A stretch of DNA of 64,000 bases from Symbiodinium kawagutii (GCA_009767595.1 VSDK01018949.1:88197-152196); one strand, 5' to 3'; positions 1-12,012 are shown, counted from the stretch's first letter. Notes: generated from the letters alone by a model not told the origin. Numbers and translations: made by a program.

Positions 1-1818
1 GCTGGCGGTTGTTTTCCGCATTTTATTATTGACTATATGGCCAGTTGAAGTATGGCTATAACCAATAGCTATATGATTTGATTAATATATTGGCTAATTG
101 GTGATTATATAATAATTATTGGCTATTTGATATATTAGTTAACTAGCCCAGTTAATGATTAATATATTGGCTAGTTAATAATACCAACAATGAACCAATA
201 TGGCTATAACCAATAGCTGGTTTACATTTTTCCGCGATTTGTTCGAGCTGTCGATGGAACGATGTAAGATCTGGTACAGCAGGGTGTGCTGAGGGATGGT
301 AACGTATGGTAAGTTGCGATAAGATCTGGTAAGATATGATATTTCCAAAAAGGCATAGATTTCAATCTGTCACGCTCCAACCATTTTGTATCTTGTGGAT
401 TTTATTTCATTCCATTTGGTTGGTTTAGTAAGACAACTCTAATAGTCCATGAATCTCATGGTAAGCACATGGATGATCCAGATCCAGTAACTGTTGTAAC
501 CTGTATGCACGCCAGTCACCGTATCCTTCACTGCCGGGTTGTGGGGATCATCGGTCCTGGGCTCAGGATTTCGCTAACTTGGCCAACGCCTTTGCCAAGT
601 TGGATGGTGCTGGTGGGTCATGAGCTCAGTTCACACCATCCCAGGAGCCGTGAGGGGCTGAATTCCATTGTATTTGCTGCTTCGGCATAGATCGTTAGGG
701 TTATAACCATGGTTATAAGCCCTATAAGGTAGCTTATATATAACCCCCTAGAAACCATGGGAATGGTGACCACTAAGGGGGGTGCACATCCAGTCATAGG
801 GTTGAACTGACCTACAGCATCCCGCAGCGATATCGGACCGAGGCCTTCTGGACAGGACTTGCTCTTGCAGCTGGCGAAACATGCCAAGCCGTTGCTCGAA
901 AGACGGATCGTAGCAATGTTGGGTTGGTCCGGTTGGTGGTTTCGAAGATGTTTGAGTTGTTGATTATATGGCTATGGATCAATATTAACCAACCAACCAC
1001 TGGTTAATGCTTAACAATAGGGAATAGCAACCAACAATTATAGTGGATATATCAGCTATATATATATATATGGATGAATATTGACCAACCATTTTCATGG
1101 GCATAATAACCAACAATAGTAGTGGGAAAACAATGGTTAATGATAGGGGAACCAGGGGTACAGGGTTTTGACCCACAGCCGTATAGGGGATAGTCACATG
1201 GCATTTGTATGTTGACCCACACATTTGAGATCACGATCTGAGTGTATTAATATGATGCGACATTTCCACATGTCTTTGTGATTTTAACGTTTGCAGCTTC
1301 CAAAATACTCGAAACCAAACAATAAACCACCACCGTTGCAGTCATCAATTTCGTGGTTTACCCAAAACTCAGTGATGGTTTTCTGAACTTGTGGTTCATG
1401 CCAACCACAGCGGCGAGGTACGTAATCCCGACGATTGGTTTTCAACCTTGACTCTGTAATATGTTTTTGTCATACCAATGGTTAAACATGAATATCAAAC
1501 GTATGTACAAAATTTAAACTGTACGATGTATCACATAGCAGGGTTGATCGTCAATGGTATACATAAATTTTGTATGATTAACAATTTATGTTTATCATCT
1601 ATCATATTGCTGATGTACGACATACTATGGCCTAGTAAATGAATTACTTAACCAGCTGATCGTTTACTATATATTAAACCAACTAATTGTTCATTTGCTG
1701 TAATTTTTTTCCGTGCCTATCAACATCATCAATATTTGTCATTTATATATGTGAACACCTGGTTAAGTATGGTTGACTGGTTAAGATTCATCTTTCCATA
1801 CTTAATGATAAGCACCAG
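1..1818. other. AT-rich non-coding stretch
   Basis: Nothing gene-like is seen apart from short chance frames. The first 200 bases repeat variants of TTGGCTA and TATTGGCTA, and simple TA runs occur near 1055-1075. It could be intergenic, or an intron upstream of the first helical-repeat exon. Confidence 0.5.
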
Positions 1819-1913
1819 CGGAGGCTTTGCAGTGGCGGCCTTCAAGGTCAGAGTTGGAGCCTGCCCATTTGGCAGCCCTTGCTTGGGCCTATGCGCGCTT
1901 GCAGCATCCGGAG
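1819..1913 (+). CDS. Exon of a heptatricopeptide/RAP-type helical-repeat protein
   Basis: The frame starting at 1821 reads EALQW..., then ELEPAHLAALAWAYARLQ and HPE. LAxLAWAYAxLxHP is the usual helix motif of the RAP/HPR proteins (FASTK-like organellar RNA-binding proteins) that are expanded in dinoflagellates and apicomplexans. The exon can begin after CACCAG and ends at GAG before a GTGGAT donor, in phase 0. The next exon (2140-2188) starts in phase 0 with AAPLLWRIAEQL, which is the expected second helix. The motif is seen directly. The family is inferred from it, and the exact 5' edge is uncertain. Confidence 0.6.
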
Positions 1914-2139
1914 GTGGATATGACCATGGTCATCCAGGAGCATGGATATATGGTGCATGTATAGGATATGTCATTATCTATGCGAATGGGCTACCCGTTT
2001 TTGCGAGTATAGCTGGCAAGTGTTGGTGCCTCATGCAAGCTATGATCATTGTCGGTGGATGTCAGTGATGTTTATTCATGCTAGTGCATCAGCAACAACC
2101 AACCAATGATGGCAACAAGTAGTCATCGCTCAGCCGCAG

Positions 2140-2188
2140 GCAGCCCCCTTGCTGTGGCGCATCGCAGAGCAACTGAACTCGAGTCAAG
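2140..2188 (+). CDS. Exon of HPR-type protein, second helix
   Basis: After the acceptor CCGCAG the frame gives AAPLLWRIAEQLNSSQ and ends in phase 1 at CAAG before GTGGCA. Joined to 1819-1913 it makes an uninterrupted helix-turn-helix repeat (...RLQHPE then AAPLLWRIAEQL). The match of splice phase and repeat register across a 226-base intron is the main evidence. The exon is too short to show up as an open frame. Confidence 0.6.
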
Positions 2189-3621
2189 GTGGCATTTGAC
2201 ATGGGGATGGCTGGGTAAGTCTTTGGCTCCTCATGGTCTTCGGTTCTGAAGCATCTTTCCAAGTGAATGGTGGAATTCGGTGAACACGTGTGTTGATCTT
2301 GAGGCCACCAAACCAAATTCAGTTCAAGTTATATGTGTCTACGTGGGTGCTAGTATATAGCTGTTGCTTTGTTGCTGGACGAGTTCCTCCTCTCGGATGA
2401 AGTTGCTCGATATGAGAAAGTCACAGCAGTCATTGACTACCAAGCAATAAAATCATCCGGCAGCTGCTTACATGTGGCCTTTCATGGCCTGTTGCTGGGG
2501 CAGGTCAGCTTTTGGTAAGCAGGTAGCGATGACACTTGAGCCGATTAACTTGGTCAAATGATTGAGGATTTTTCTTTATTTGTAAACAATGGCCAGTCCA
2601 AGTTGCGTTGCCTCACAAGCCGCTTGTCGGTCCGGGTGCGCTTGGCCCCAGGTTTTCATCGTTTTTCCACGCAGGAGATTGTGAACTTGCTGAGTGCCGG
2701 GAACCCCATGGGAACTCCTTGGGAGGATGTGGGATGATGACAAGGGCCAGTGAGGCTTGGAGACGGGGTGAATGAATGGTCCATGAATTTGTGGTTGATT
2801 AATCAATGATTAATGAAGGGTTGACAATAATTCGTGATGGTTAATCAATGGTTCAATGGTTGGTGATTGATAACTACTGGGTCGGAATCGTTAAATTGTG
2901 TTAAATGGTTGGTTCAAAGTGGTTGGGAATGGCTAAATGCTTGATGATGATTGTTAATGTATGGTTGATAGTGGAGGTTGACAACGCCCAATCTTGGTTG
3001 ATAGTGTTGGTACACCATGTTGAAGTGATGGCTTGTAATGGGTAATAGTTGGTGATGGCAAACCGTGGCCAAAGCTGAATGGTGGCAGTTGCCAACCATG
3101 CAGCAGCGGTAGGGGCTTCTAGCCAGTCGACACTAGTAGGGGTTGATAATCAATGGCAGCGGTCACAGAAGGTTATTGATAGTTGACAATGGCTCATTGC
3201 AGTGAAGAATGTTGCATATTGATAAAGGTTGATAATGATCATTATCGACGGGCGTTGCATGTTCTAATCATTCTGTTAGCAGCAAGAGCCATAAGCCAAT
3301 TTTCAATAGTTCATTGGGTTGGTTGAGGGGAAAAACCGGCCCCGGAAATCCATTTGTTTCTCCACCAAGCTACTCGGGGCTTCCGTTCGTAGATTTTCAC
3401 AACAAGTATTTCTGGGAATAGTTGATGGTACCGGCGCTATGGTTGCAGCAAAAAGGAACAGTTGAACGACCATTTTGGGACCAACTGGCTCAACTGTTCA
3501 CAATGGTTGATCCAACGAACCAACAGTTGATGAATCATGGCAAAAATGAACATGGACAGTCGGTCCCACTCACTGAGCCATAATTCACCATGTAGAGTCG
3601 GTCATGGCTCATCCCCTCCAG
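2189..3621. other. Putative intron sequence with one weak exon candidate
   Basis: Mostly AT-rich sequence with many TGGTTGATAATGG-like words. A possible exon lies at 2675-2767 on the plus strand (after CACGCAG; DCELAECREPHGN...EAWRR). It accepts phase 1 from the previous exon but carries no recognisable repeat motif. Nothing else was found. Confidence 0.3.
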
Positions 3622-3735
3622 CTGGATTTGTCTCATCGCCACAACGGCACAGGCCTTCGCAAAAACGCGAGTGAGACATGAGCCGTTGTCGGGCGACCCG
3701 GTTTGCCCACTGCGAGAGGATGTCGTGGTCATGTC
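3622..3735 (+). CDS. Exon of HPR-type protein
   Basis: After the acceptor CCCTCCAG the frame reads WICLIATTAQAFAKTRVRHE and continues to a CPLREDV-like end. IATTAQAFAK is a typical first helix of a RAP/HPR repeat. The 3' edge is unclear. Several GT sites fall at codon boundaries between 3700 and 3735, and a GA or other non-canonical donor is also possible. It needs phase 2 from upstream, so at least one exon between 2188 and 3622 is missing from this model. Confidence 0.45.
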
Positions 3736-4036
3736 ACGTCTGGGGTTCTTTTTTTGTGTGTAGAAGTTGGAATTAGCCAGAGTTTCCCGCGGGGACACGG
3801 AGAGAAGACAGGGATTGGCGGATCACCAGGCTCAAAAGTCTCGCGAGCTATTTGAAGGAGAAACCCCAGGTCCAAAGCTGCGTTGCTGGTGGTTCAATGA
3901 TGGGTTTGCTAGCGATTGATGGAAGATCCAGCAATCCAGTGAACCAGCAGCAGTTGCTGACCAGATTGTGATTTCCTGGCAAACTGCTGGGGGTTAATTA
4001 AGAGCTGGAGATTTGCCATCAGATGCCATTAATGAT

Positions 4037-4142
4037 ATCGGGGGTTCTCAAAATAGGGGACCCCCAAAGTTATGGCTACTATAACATACAACTGATTAAA
4101 CAAGGATGACTTGGGGGACGCCGATTTCAAGAAACACCCATA
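4037..4142. mobile_element. TIR-A MITE copy 1
   Basis: The left end reads GGGGGTTCTCAAAATAGGGG followed by ACCCCC. The right end is an imperfect inverted copy (GGGGGACGCCGATTTCAAG, then AAACACCCAT). At about 105 bases with inverted ends and no coding capacity, it fits a non-autonomous DNA element. Other copies in this window are at 4674, 11647, 12344, 33582 and 36270. Confidence 0.6.
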
Positions 4143-4673
4143 TTCCAATGTGTTACTATGTTTTTTTTCCTGCTGTTGGTAGACACCTGTTGTTACCACG
4201 TTGTTTAGTAATTGTATCCTTGGAATATGCATGTGAAGTCCCTCGACAGCTACTTTGTACTTGTACTTGTAGTTGTAGTATCATGTATCATTACATTCAT
4301 AGCTTCTGTTTCTGGTATTGCTACATGCCTCATGCAGCCCTGTTTTGTGTTTCAAGCGGGAATTCTGTAGATCATCGTACATGCCTTTGGGCATTTCCTT
4401 TTATTGGAGCACTTTTATCACTGTTGTTGCCTTCACTCATTTGTTGCTTGTTTTTTCACGGTGCATGTGTTGAATTCACTTCGTAGTTCAAACCGTACAT
4501 GTGAGTGTATGTGTATCCAAAACCTGTTCAGATGCTTGTTTGCTTATATGCCCTTTCCAGAAGAGTTTGGTTTACGTAATGCGCTCACATCAATTTATTC
4601 AATCATTCCATTCCCGTGAGTTCTTGATCTGGCTGCGGATCAGTTTCAACCAGCCAAAAAAAGGGATGTTCAC

Positions 4674-4788
4674 TTGGGTGTTTCTCAAAATAGGGGTACC
4701 CCCAAATCATCCATTATTATCATTATTAACCATGTATAATGATCAACCAGCCATTTTTTGGGTCCCCTATTTTGAGAAACCACCACTT
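4674..4788. mobile_element. TIR-A MITE copy 2, best-preserved ends
   Basis: The left end reads GGGTGTTTCTCAAAATAGGG then GTACCCCC. The right end reads GGGTCCCCTATTTTGAGAAA then CCACC. The two ends are near-perfect inverted repeats of about 25 bases. The five bases CACTT occur just outside the left end (4671-4675) and at the right end (4784-4788), a possible target-site duplication. There is no open frame of note inside. Confidence 0.7.
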
Positions 4789-5220
4789 GTCCAGAATAGT
4801 GATTGTTGGGACGACCAGAATAGCCCCCATGCTACTGTACCAGAATATTCATCGATAGGGTTACCGAGGGCCCTTGACCCACAACCATTTGTAGCCATCC
4901 TTTGGCGTTTTGATTAAATCCAGTTGGTGATTAGTGTTGGTCACTATAGCCCGATGTTCCGCACCACTATTGGACCAACATTCATCATGGGGGGTATACA
5001 CTACAGTAACCATTCTTACCCATTCATCCACCACACAGTTCGATAAGTTGATCCTCGTTTAGCAAGTTTGATCCAGCTTCGTTGTTATCGTGGGTCAACC
5101 ATCAACCATGACCATTATTGGCTGCTGATGCACTTACCGATTACTTACCGATCAAGTTTGACCCACGAATGCCCCGGGAAAGCACCGCCTTCGGTTCGGT
5201 TGGTTTTGCCTATCAAAAAT

Positions 5221-5343
5221 GATGGTGAGCTTCGGCTTCGGCGTCGCGGCTGGCAGGTCATTGCAAAGATGGTGCCCTTGGTCACTTGGTACAGCTTGGG
5301 GGGACCGCTGGCGTTTATCCCTGGGGTGCCGTGGAGGGGTTTC
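5221..5343 (+). CDS. Possible exon with RAP-domain-like C-terminal motif
   Basis: In the frame DGELRLRRRGWQVIAKM, followed by VTWYSL, the LRRRGWQVI...W..L pattern resembles the end of a RAP domain (basic stretch, G-W-x-V, then an aromatic pair). The domain normally closes FASTK/HPR proteins. If real, a gene could end here and another begin near 7.2 kb. The codons are GC-rich compared with the flanks. Edges were not determined, and other frames here are also open. Confidence 0.35.
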
Positions 5344-6758
5344 AGTACCATCGAAGGGGGGCTATCCTTAAGTCTTCAGAGCTAGCCAAGCAGGACGTAC
5401 CTTCACGGATTATTTATTGCCAAAGAGGTCAAACATCGCCCAGTGCTGGGGTTTGACCATTCTCAACGGTGATTATCGTTGCTCAAATATCAATGATATA
5501 TACTGAAGCACCATCGTTCACTATGAATCACCATTGTGAATGATGATATCGAGACAAACCACCTATTGTCTCCCTATTCTTACCTGGCTGGTAGCTACGG
5601 ATCGGCTATGGTTCACAATTAACATCCCCACAAATTCATTCCATTCCGTCCCACATTTTCCACTGCAATCATGTATCTAATCCTTTCGGTACCCAATTTT
5701 CCTACCCCTAGCCCGGTGGCTATAGGGGTTTTTAAGCCACCTTCCAGGGCTTACAGCTGCACACCCATGTTCAGGCTTGATTGGTGTGGACAGATTGGAT
5801 CATGTTTCACCCACGCTTTCATGTTCACACATTTGCATACATTTGCAAGAAAAAGATTATTGGAGATACCAATGTGATCAATTGCTGATCCTCAACAATT
5901 CTGATGATCAAAATCTCCCGTGATACTCCCCGGAACGCCCTGATCCCCAATGTTATTACTACTCAACCATGCTTTGCGTGCTGAGGACATCCTTTACACT
6001 GCTTCCTCGTTGGCAAGGCTGTTGGGGATGGCTTGCTGAACTTATCCGATCAGCTAAAGATGATTACTTGTGGAATTTCATTCTTGGTTGGTTCGGGTTT
6101 AGTGAATCATTATAATATCACCATCCCCAGTTGTTTATCTTTAGGAATAATGATTGGATCACTAGTGGATCAAATCATTGAGGTAATACCCCCTGCTGTG
6201 AAAGAGTATTTCATCAGTCCTCAAGATTGGTGATTTGGTAATTACTCAGCCGTTTGTTTGGTCGCTACAGCACAATCATTGGAGGGTTTGTACCAGTTTA
6301 TTAGTCAGTAAATGTTGCCATTGTGCCAGCTTGAGTCAGTTGGGGGATATGGGTACTTCATTGAATTGTTGATTGGGCGATTTGGGTGGTTCTTTGACTA
6401 TTGGTTGATGCCGCGTTGCCAACATCCTGGTGGGTGCATCATGGCAGATTCTCATAATTCCCTGCCTGCTGTTGGAAATACATCCAGACTGGTGTTGTAG
6501 CATACGACTGGCACAAAAAGCCAAGAAACAAGAAGGTGTTCAAGCACCCAAAAGTGAGTCATGTCCTGCAAACATAGATTTGGTAGTGCAAGTATGGTAC
6601 TTGCAATTCACCAGGCTGTTTTGGAGATGCACCATGTGTAGTGTTCATGACTCTTTGCCACCGTACCATGTTTGTTTTCTTTGGACCATGCATCAACAGA
6701 TAGTGGTAATTGGTTATCATCCATGGTGCTGTGATGATAGATATTATCACCCAATGCT
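5344..6758. other. Non-coding stretch
   Basis: No frame here has a recognisable motif or a consistent codon bias. Short open frames at 5671-5877, 6033-6233 and 6430-6786 are AT-rich and look like chance. Confidence 0.4.
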
Positions 6759-6967
6759 ACATATGGGTCTTTCTCAGAATAGGTGACCCCCAAATCATCC
6801 AATCAGAACTGTTTATGGTAATTTTGATGAACCCCAAATCATCCGATCATAAATGTTTATGGTAATTTTGATAAACCCCCCAATCCAATCATAACTATTT
6901 ATGGTAATAAACCATCCGTAACTTTGGGATTACATCTAACCACCCCCATGGATGGTTTATTACCATG
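6759..6967. repeat. Partial TIR-A element, internal tandem repeat and a foldback end
   Basis: The left end (ATGGGTCTTTCTCAGAATAG, then GTGACCCCC) matches the TIR-A family. Behind it an imperfect unit containing TTTATGGTAATTTTGAT occurs two to three times. The block closes with a perfect inverted repeat: ATGGTAATAAACCATCC at about 6900-6916 and its reverse complement at about 6951-6967. It looks like a rearranged or composite element. Confidence 0.5.
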
Positions 6968-7185
6968 ATCACCCAACTAAATCTCCATTACGCAGCTATA
7001 GCCATAAGCACAACGCTATAGCTATGGATGGGTCACCAGAACACTTGGTTACACCGCTAGCGCAACTATAATCATTACATGATCTCATATAAACCAAGTA
7101 TACCCAACTATAACTCCATAGTAACCATATTACACCCATATGATTACGTATAACCCAAGTATACCCAACTATAACCGTCACCCAG

Positions 7186-7279
7186 AAACCCCTTCACCTG
7201 CCCTGCACATGTGGCCTCCATGTCCAGGATGCAGATCTTCGACGTTGAAATCTTTGAGAAAATGGCCGTGAACATCCTG
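7186..7279 (+). CDS. Exon of HPR-type protein
   Basis: After CACCCAG the frame reads NPFTCPAHVASMSRMQIF and continues DVEIFEKMAVNIL up to a GTGAAT donor, ending in phase 0. VASMSRMQ...FEKMA has the spacing of an HPR helix pair. The next exon (7838-7936) starts in phase 0, so the join is consistent. The frame stays open to about 7400 beyond the donor, so a longer exon cannot be excluded. Confidence 0.5.
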
Positions 7280-7837
7280 GTGAATCGGTTCCTCAGCCCA
7301 GCAATCCGGTGGTTTGCCGCTTCGGCGCCGCAAGCCGTGATGTATTGGCACCCCCAAAAAAAGCCCACGGTCTCCCTGCGGAGCCAGGTTTCGTGGTGGA
7401 ATTGACATGATGAACATGAACTGGCTGAACTACTGATCAATCATGAACAATCTCAGAATCAGAGATACAATGTCATTATATGATTAGATACATGATCAAT
7501 CAAAACGGACATCATGAACTTTTTGTTTTGCGAATTCAGAGAAAGGTTAAAGAAAGCAGCAGTCACGGTTGCTCACCTTTACCAAGATGGTAAAGCGATG
7601 TGTATTGTTTGTGGTGCACCCCAAGTTGTCCGATTGCCCAGATCCACCCGTAACATTGAAGAGCCCCAAAGTAGAGGACAATAAATATCATGGGGATAGT
7701 AAGCAAGAGTCAACTCACCTTATTCTCAAAAAAAACATATTTGATCATGGTTAGTTATATTGACTAGGTTTACTTGTTTGTCCTCATTTCTTATTTGAAA
7801 ACCCCCCAGTTGTATGTCCTTGGTGCACGATCCTCAG

Positions 7838-7936
7838 CTGAGGAAGGTTTCTGCCAAGCAAGGCATTTACCTCATGCAGTCCTTCTTGCAGGTGCACCAG
7901 GGTGCGCCAGCTGAGCTGACCATCACCGACAAAGAG
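7838..7936 (+). CDS. Exon of HPR-type protein
   Basis: From the acceptor ATCCTCAG the frame reads LRKVSAKQGIYLMQSFLQ and then VHQGAPAELTITDKE, ending at GAG before GTAGCT. It is exactly 33 codons with phase 0 at both ends. Purine-first codons and GC at third positions stand out against the flanks. The next exon (8125-8236) accepts phase 0. Confidence 0.55.
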
Positions 7937-8124
7937 GTAGCTCTGTCCCTATGGCTGTGCACAACAATTCCTGGGTCATCATTCTGGATAGTTGTGGATA
8001 GCGGACAGCCATAGGGATGGACAAAAAATCATACAACTTGGAATGGTTGTCATCATTCTGAAGAAGTTTCTGTCCCCAAAAAAAAGATACAACTGGGAGT
8101 GGTCGGTACTTTTCCCATGTCAAG

Positions 8125-8236
8125 TGTGCTATTTTCACCCTTGCATCACCTGCCGAAAATCGAGCGCAGGCCCAGTGCCTTGAGAAGACATTGGTGGAAG
8201 GTTTGGCACCGATCTTGAGCCAAGCTCTTGAACGAG
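8125..8236 (+). CDS. Exon of HPR-type protein
   Basis: After CATGTCAAG the frame reads CAIFTLASPAENRAQAQ and continues LEKTLVEGLAPILSQALER. It ends in phase 1 before GTAGGG. EKTLVEGLAPILSQAL is a typical amphipathic repeat helix. The leftover G joins the GA at the start of 12131-12294 to make a glycine codon, extending the repeat smoothly across a 3.9-kb intron. Confidence 0.55.
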
Positions 8237-8839
8237 GTAGGGAAGTGAAGGGCGTGAAGGGCTTACCCTGAAGATACCTAGAGATCTCCCAGCTGCTATG
8301 ACTATGAAAAGGGGACCAGTGTTCCTGATCCACCCCTGTAATTCACCACTAACCAGAAGGAGTTGAGGAGCAACAATGGCGTCAGATGGATGCTGATTTA
8401 GTAATGTTGGTGAACTCAGTGATTTGCATGGGTTTGATGATCACCACTATTTGTCAACCATTCTTGACTAAAATTCAGCATGATGAATCATTATCAACTA
8501 CAATTGACCATGATCACCTACAAAACATCTATTAGCATCAACTATTTCAACGACCATTGAATAGTTAGTTCCATTGAAATAGTTAGTAAGCCTTGGTTAT
8601 AACCACCATTGAATAACAACAATCATGGGTTGTAAGCACCATTGAATCATGGGTTGACATAGTTAGTAAGCCTTGGATACCCATGATTACAACCCACGAT
8701 TACAACCGCTAATTGTGGCAGGGGGCAGAGACCCGAGCCTGTCTGACTGGGTGGCCCGGGGCCTCAGGAACTGCTGGCTGATGGTGGTGAACTGCTGTTT
8801 GGGAGTAGTTGGTCCAGAGGTCAGGTGGGGGGGCTTGAT

Positions 8840-9064
8840 CGGTTGATTGTTGATTAACTGATTGATGGATTGATTGATAGGTGGATTGATTGATTGATCG
8901 ATTGATCGATTGATCGGTTGATTGTTGGTTGACTGATTGATGGATTGATTGATAGGTGGATTGATTGATTGATCGATTGATCGATTGATCGGTTGATTGT
9001 TGGTTGACTGATTGATGGATTGATTGATAGGTGGATTGATTGATTGATCGATTGATCGATTGAT
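8840..9064. repeat. Three tandem copies of a 75-base unit
   Basis: The marker CGGTTGATTGTTG recurs at 8840, 8915, 8990 and 9065, spaced 75 bases apart. Each unit is itself built from TTGA-like tetramers (GATTGATTGATCGATT). The long minus-strand frames here read only SINQ-type repeats and are not genes. Confidence 0.85.
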
Positions 9065-9080
9065 CGGTTGATTGTTGGTT

Positions 9081-9470
9081 GACTGATCCTTTAGCTATCC
9101 CTATGGCACCCATAATGCGACCAATGGACTTGAACGATTGACTGATTGACTGGTGGATCGAATGACTGATTGTTTTTGATTGATTGGTGGATTGATCGAT
9201 TGATCGGTTGATTGTTGGTTGACTGATCCTTTAGCTATCCCTATGGCATCCATAATGCGACCAATGGACTTGAACGATTGACTGATTGACTGGTGGATCG
9301 AATGACTGATTGTTTTTGATTGATTGGTGGATTGATCGATTGATCGGTTGATTGTTGGTTGACTGATCCTTTAGCTATCCCTATGGCATCCATAATGCGA
9401 CCAATGGACTTGAACGATTGACTGATTGACTGGTGGATCGAATGACTGATTGTTTTTGATTGATTGGTTG
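9081..9470. repeat. About three tandem copies of a 140-base unit
   Basis: GACTGATCCTTTAGCTATCC recurs at 9081, 9221 and 9361, spaced 140 bases. Each unit holds a unique core (CCTATGGCA...ATGCGACCAATGGAC) and a TTGA-type tail. The unit seems to combine a unique segment with the neighbouring tetramer array. Confidence 0.85.
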
Positions 9471-9617
9471 ATTGATTGATTGATTGATTGACTGACTGAT
9501 TGATTGATCGATTGATTGATCGATCGATCGATCGATTGATTGATTGAATGGTGGATTGATTGATTGATTGATTGGTGGATTGATTGATTGATTGACTGAC
9601 TGATTGATTGATTGGTG

Positions 9618-9667
<50 letters not shown>

Positions 9668-10060
9668 CTGACTGATTGATTGATCGATTGATTGATCGAT
9701 CGATCGATTGATTGATTGAATGGTGGATTGATTGATTGATTGATTGGTGGATTGATTGATTGATTGACTGACTGATTGATTGATTGGTGGATTGACTGAT
9801 TGATTGGTGGATTGATTGATTGATTGACTGACTGATTGATTGATTGGTGGATTGACTGATTGATTGGTGGATTGATTGATTGATTGATTGACTGATTGGT
9901 TGGTTCATTGATTGATTGACTGACTGACTGATTGATGGATTGATTGATTGATTGACTGAGTGACTGACTGTTTGATTGATGGATGGATTGATTGATTGAC
10001 TGACTGACTGATTGATTGATTGATTGACTGACTGACTGGCTGACTGATTGATTGATTGAT
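9471..10060. repeat. Tetranucleotide (TTGA)n array
   Basis: Nearly pure TTGA/ATTG repeats with GACT and GATC variants, and blocks of about 60-80 bases marked by GGTGGATTGA. Both strands give long stop-free reading frames of Ser, Ile, Asn and Gln only because of the repeat period. With the two preceding blocks it forms one 1.2-kb array inside a putative intron. Confidence 0.85.
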
Positions 10061-11046
10061 GATGTGGATGATTGATGAGCTGGTAAATGCTCATGAATCG
10101 TTGTAGTCATTCTGATTTACGATAATGATTGGCAACGGCTCAGTATTTATAGAAATTAAATATTTATATATATATATGGGTTTTCCAAGATTATCGGACA
10201 CGTGGTGATGATAAGTTTTATGATTCTGATGTTGAATAATGTTTATTATTATATAGATTATATTAGTTGATTGTTTCTGGGTAGTGGTCACTGGAATCAA
10301 GCGCCACCAGCAAGGCTTTATCAGAGGCTCAATCATTCTTGATTGTGCCGATCATTTAGCAACGATAGCAGCTGTTTATCAGTAGCACGGGAAAACACCT
10401 TGAACATGATCGGATCAACCCATGTGTTCATAGCCACCTGGTAAGTATATATGCATCTAAAAATATATTTACATATATGATATAATATAGATTTATTAGA
10501 TATAAATATATTCATAGGAAGTTTGAGCCCCCAGAATGTGACCCCTCGCACACTGGGGGGTCATCCTGAGGGGCCTCAACACTAGTCATGGGAATTTGGG
10601 GTGTGGTTGGCACAGGTACCCCAAAAATGCCACTATTGATGGCTATAAGTATAACCAATCAAAAATTCATGGTTGTGGATTGGCACCCAGAACCGATATT
10701 ATTTTCCCCACCCCCACACTGTGGCAAAACTTGCCAAACTGGTACCTGGTACCTATATGTTCATGATGAGCATAGGGAACAGGTAACATGTTTGGCCGTC
10801 ACTTGTACAGCTGCTCTTTCAATCTTCATCAGTGCATATTGTTGATGATGTTACGCAAGATTTATCAATGTGTTTATCCCGGGTTTCTAAGTTGTAAATT
10901 TATGTCTCGTTCTTTTGTCAGTTTCTTCCTGGGATTCACATCCATAGTATTGGTTACACATGATGAACCGTTGCTTAACAAGCACTGATCAGCCATTGAT
11001 GAATCAACCACTCATCACTAACCGATCATCAACCACACATGGCCAC
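10061..11046. other. Non-coding stretch
   Basis: AT-rich, with a short TA run near 10165. No exon was recognised. Confidence 0.4.
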
Positions 11047-11200
11047 CGCTTCGAGGTGGCTCTTGGTGCACTGACATCCGTGGAGGAGTCACCTTTGACC
11101 AACAGCCTTTGTGAAGATATCATCCGCTTCGCCACCGAGCATCTGAATCGAGACTCGGTCAAAACACCACTCGGTCGTCATGGTGATCGGCTGTGTTGCC
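11047..11200 (+). CDS. Possible exon, HPR-like
   Basis: The frame reads GHRFEVALGALTSVEES and then LCEDIIRFATEHLNRDSVK with good codon bias. EDIIRFATEHL resembles a repeat helix. It does not fit the phase-1 join between 8236 and 12131. It may be alternatively used, belong elsewhere, or have different edges. A possible 3' edge is a GT near 11155 or 11180. Confidence 0.35.
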
Positions 11201-11646
11201 ATCCCCAAGTGCTCACCAGGGGCTGGGAACTTACTGCTCCAAAATGGTTACATTTCCATGACTCATGACTCATGATATTCAATTATTAAATGATACTGAT
11301 GATATTCCATTGCTATACTACTTGTAACATTTCCATTCATGTACTGGAGTTTTCTTTTACTGATTATTGATAATATTCCATCACAATACTGAGCTGGCGT
11401 CTTTACAGACTCTATCGGCGTGCAAAGTCAAAAACAAAAAAACTAATGTATAATAAGTATGGCAGATGTTATGGCAGCTTGGGCTCACAGTCCATAATAA
11501 CTAAGTATAATTATGGCAGATGTTTCAAAACAAGCTCCATGGGTGTGTGCTGTCTTGTGGAGTTGAGCCAACGAATGTGTTGCCAGGACACCACAAGGAT
11601 AGGAGACGTTGAACCTATCAGGAGTATATCTTTTGTGTAGGATTAT

Positions 11647-11754
11647 ATGGGTGCTTCTCAAAATGGGGGTACCCCCAAATCATCCAATATATAGATCATC
11701 TAAAGTGTACAAGCAACCATTTTTTGGGGTTCCCTATTCTGAGAAACCCCCGTA
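11647..11754. mobile_element. TIR-A MITE copy 3
   Basis: The left end reads ATGGGTGCTTCTCAAAATGG then GGGTACCCCCAAATCATCC. The right end reads TTTTTTGGGGTTCCCTATTC then TGAGAAACCCCC. It is about 108 bases with inverted ends matching the family. Confidence 0.65.
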
Positions 11755-12012
11755 TGGGATGCTATCGGTATTTCAACAACTAAAGCAGACATTCCGTGCT
11801 GGCCAGGAAGTTGACCGTCACCTAACCATCAACTAAGCATGGACAAACCATTATCATCAACTCACCAGCAATTAACCATCAACTCACCACCGAATAAGAG
11901 CAACCATCACTTACTAGTTTTTTACTGCCAAGATCCATGGATCTAAACTAATACTCAACTAATATTCACCAGCAATTAACCCCTTGGCAGGCAAAGACAT
12001 CTCCCAGCTGAC

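Noticed and set aside
8709..10110. Long minus-strand open frames of 134, 237 and 289 codons (SINQSINQ...)
   Set aside because: They follow purely from the TTGA tetramer array and have no protein-like composition.
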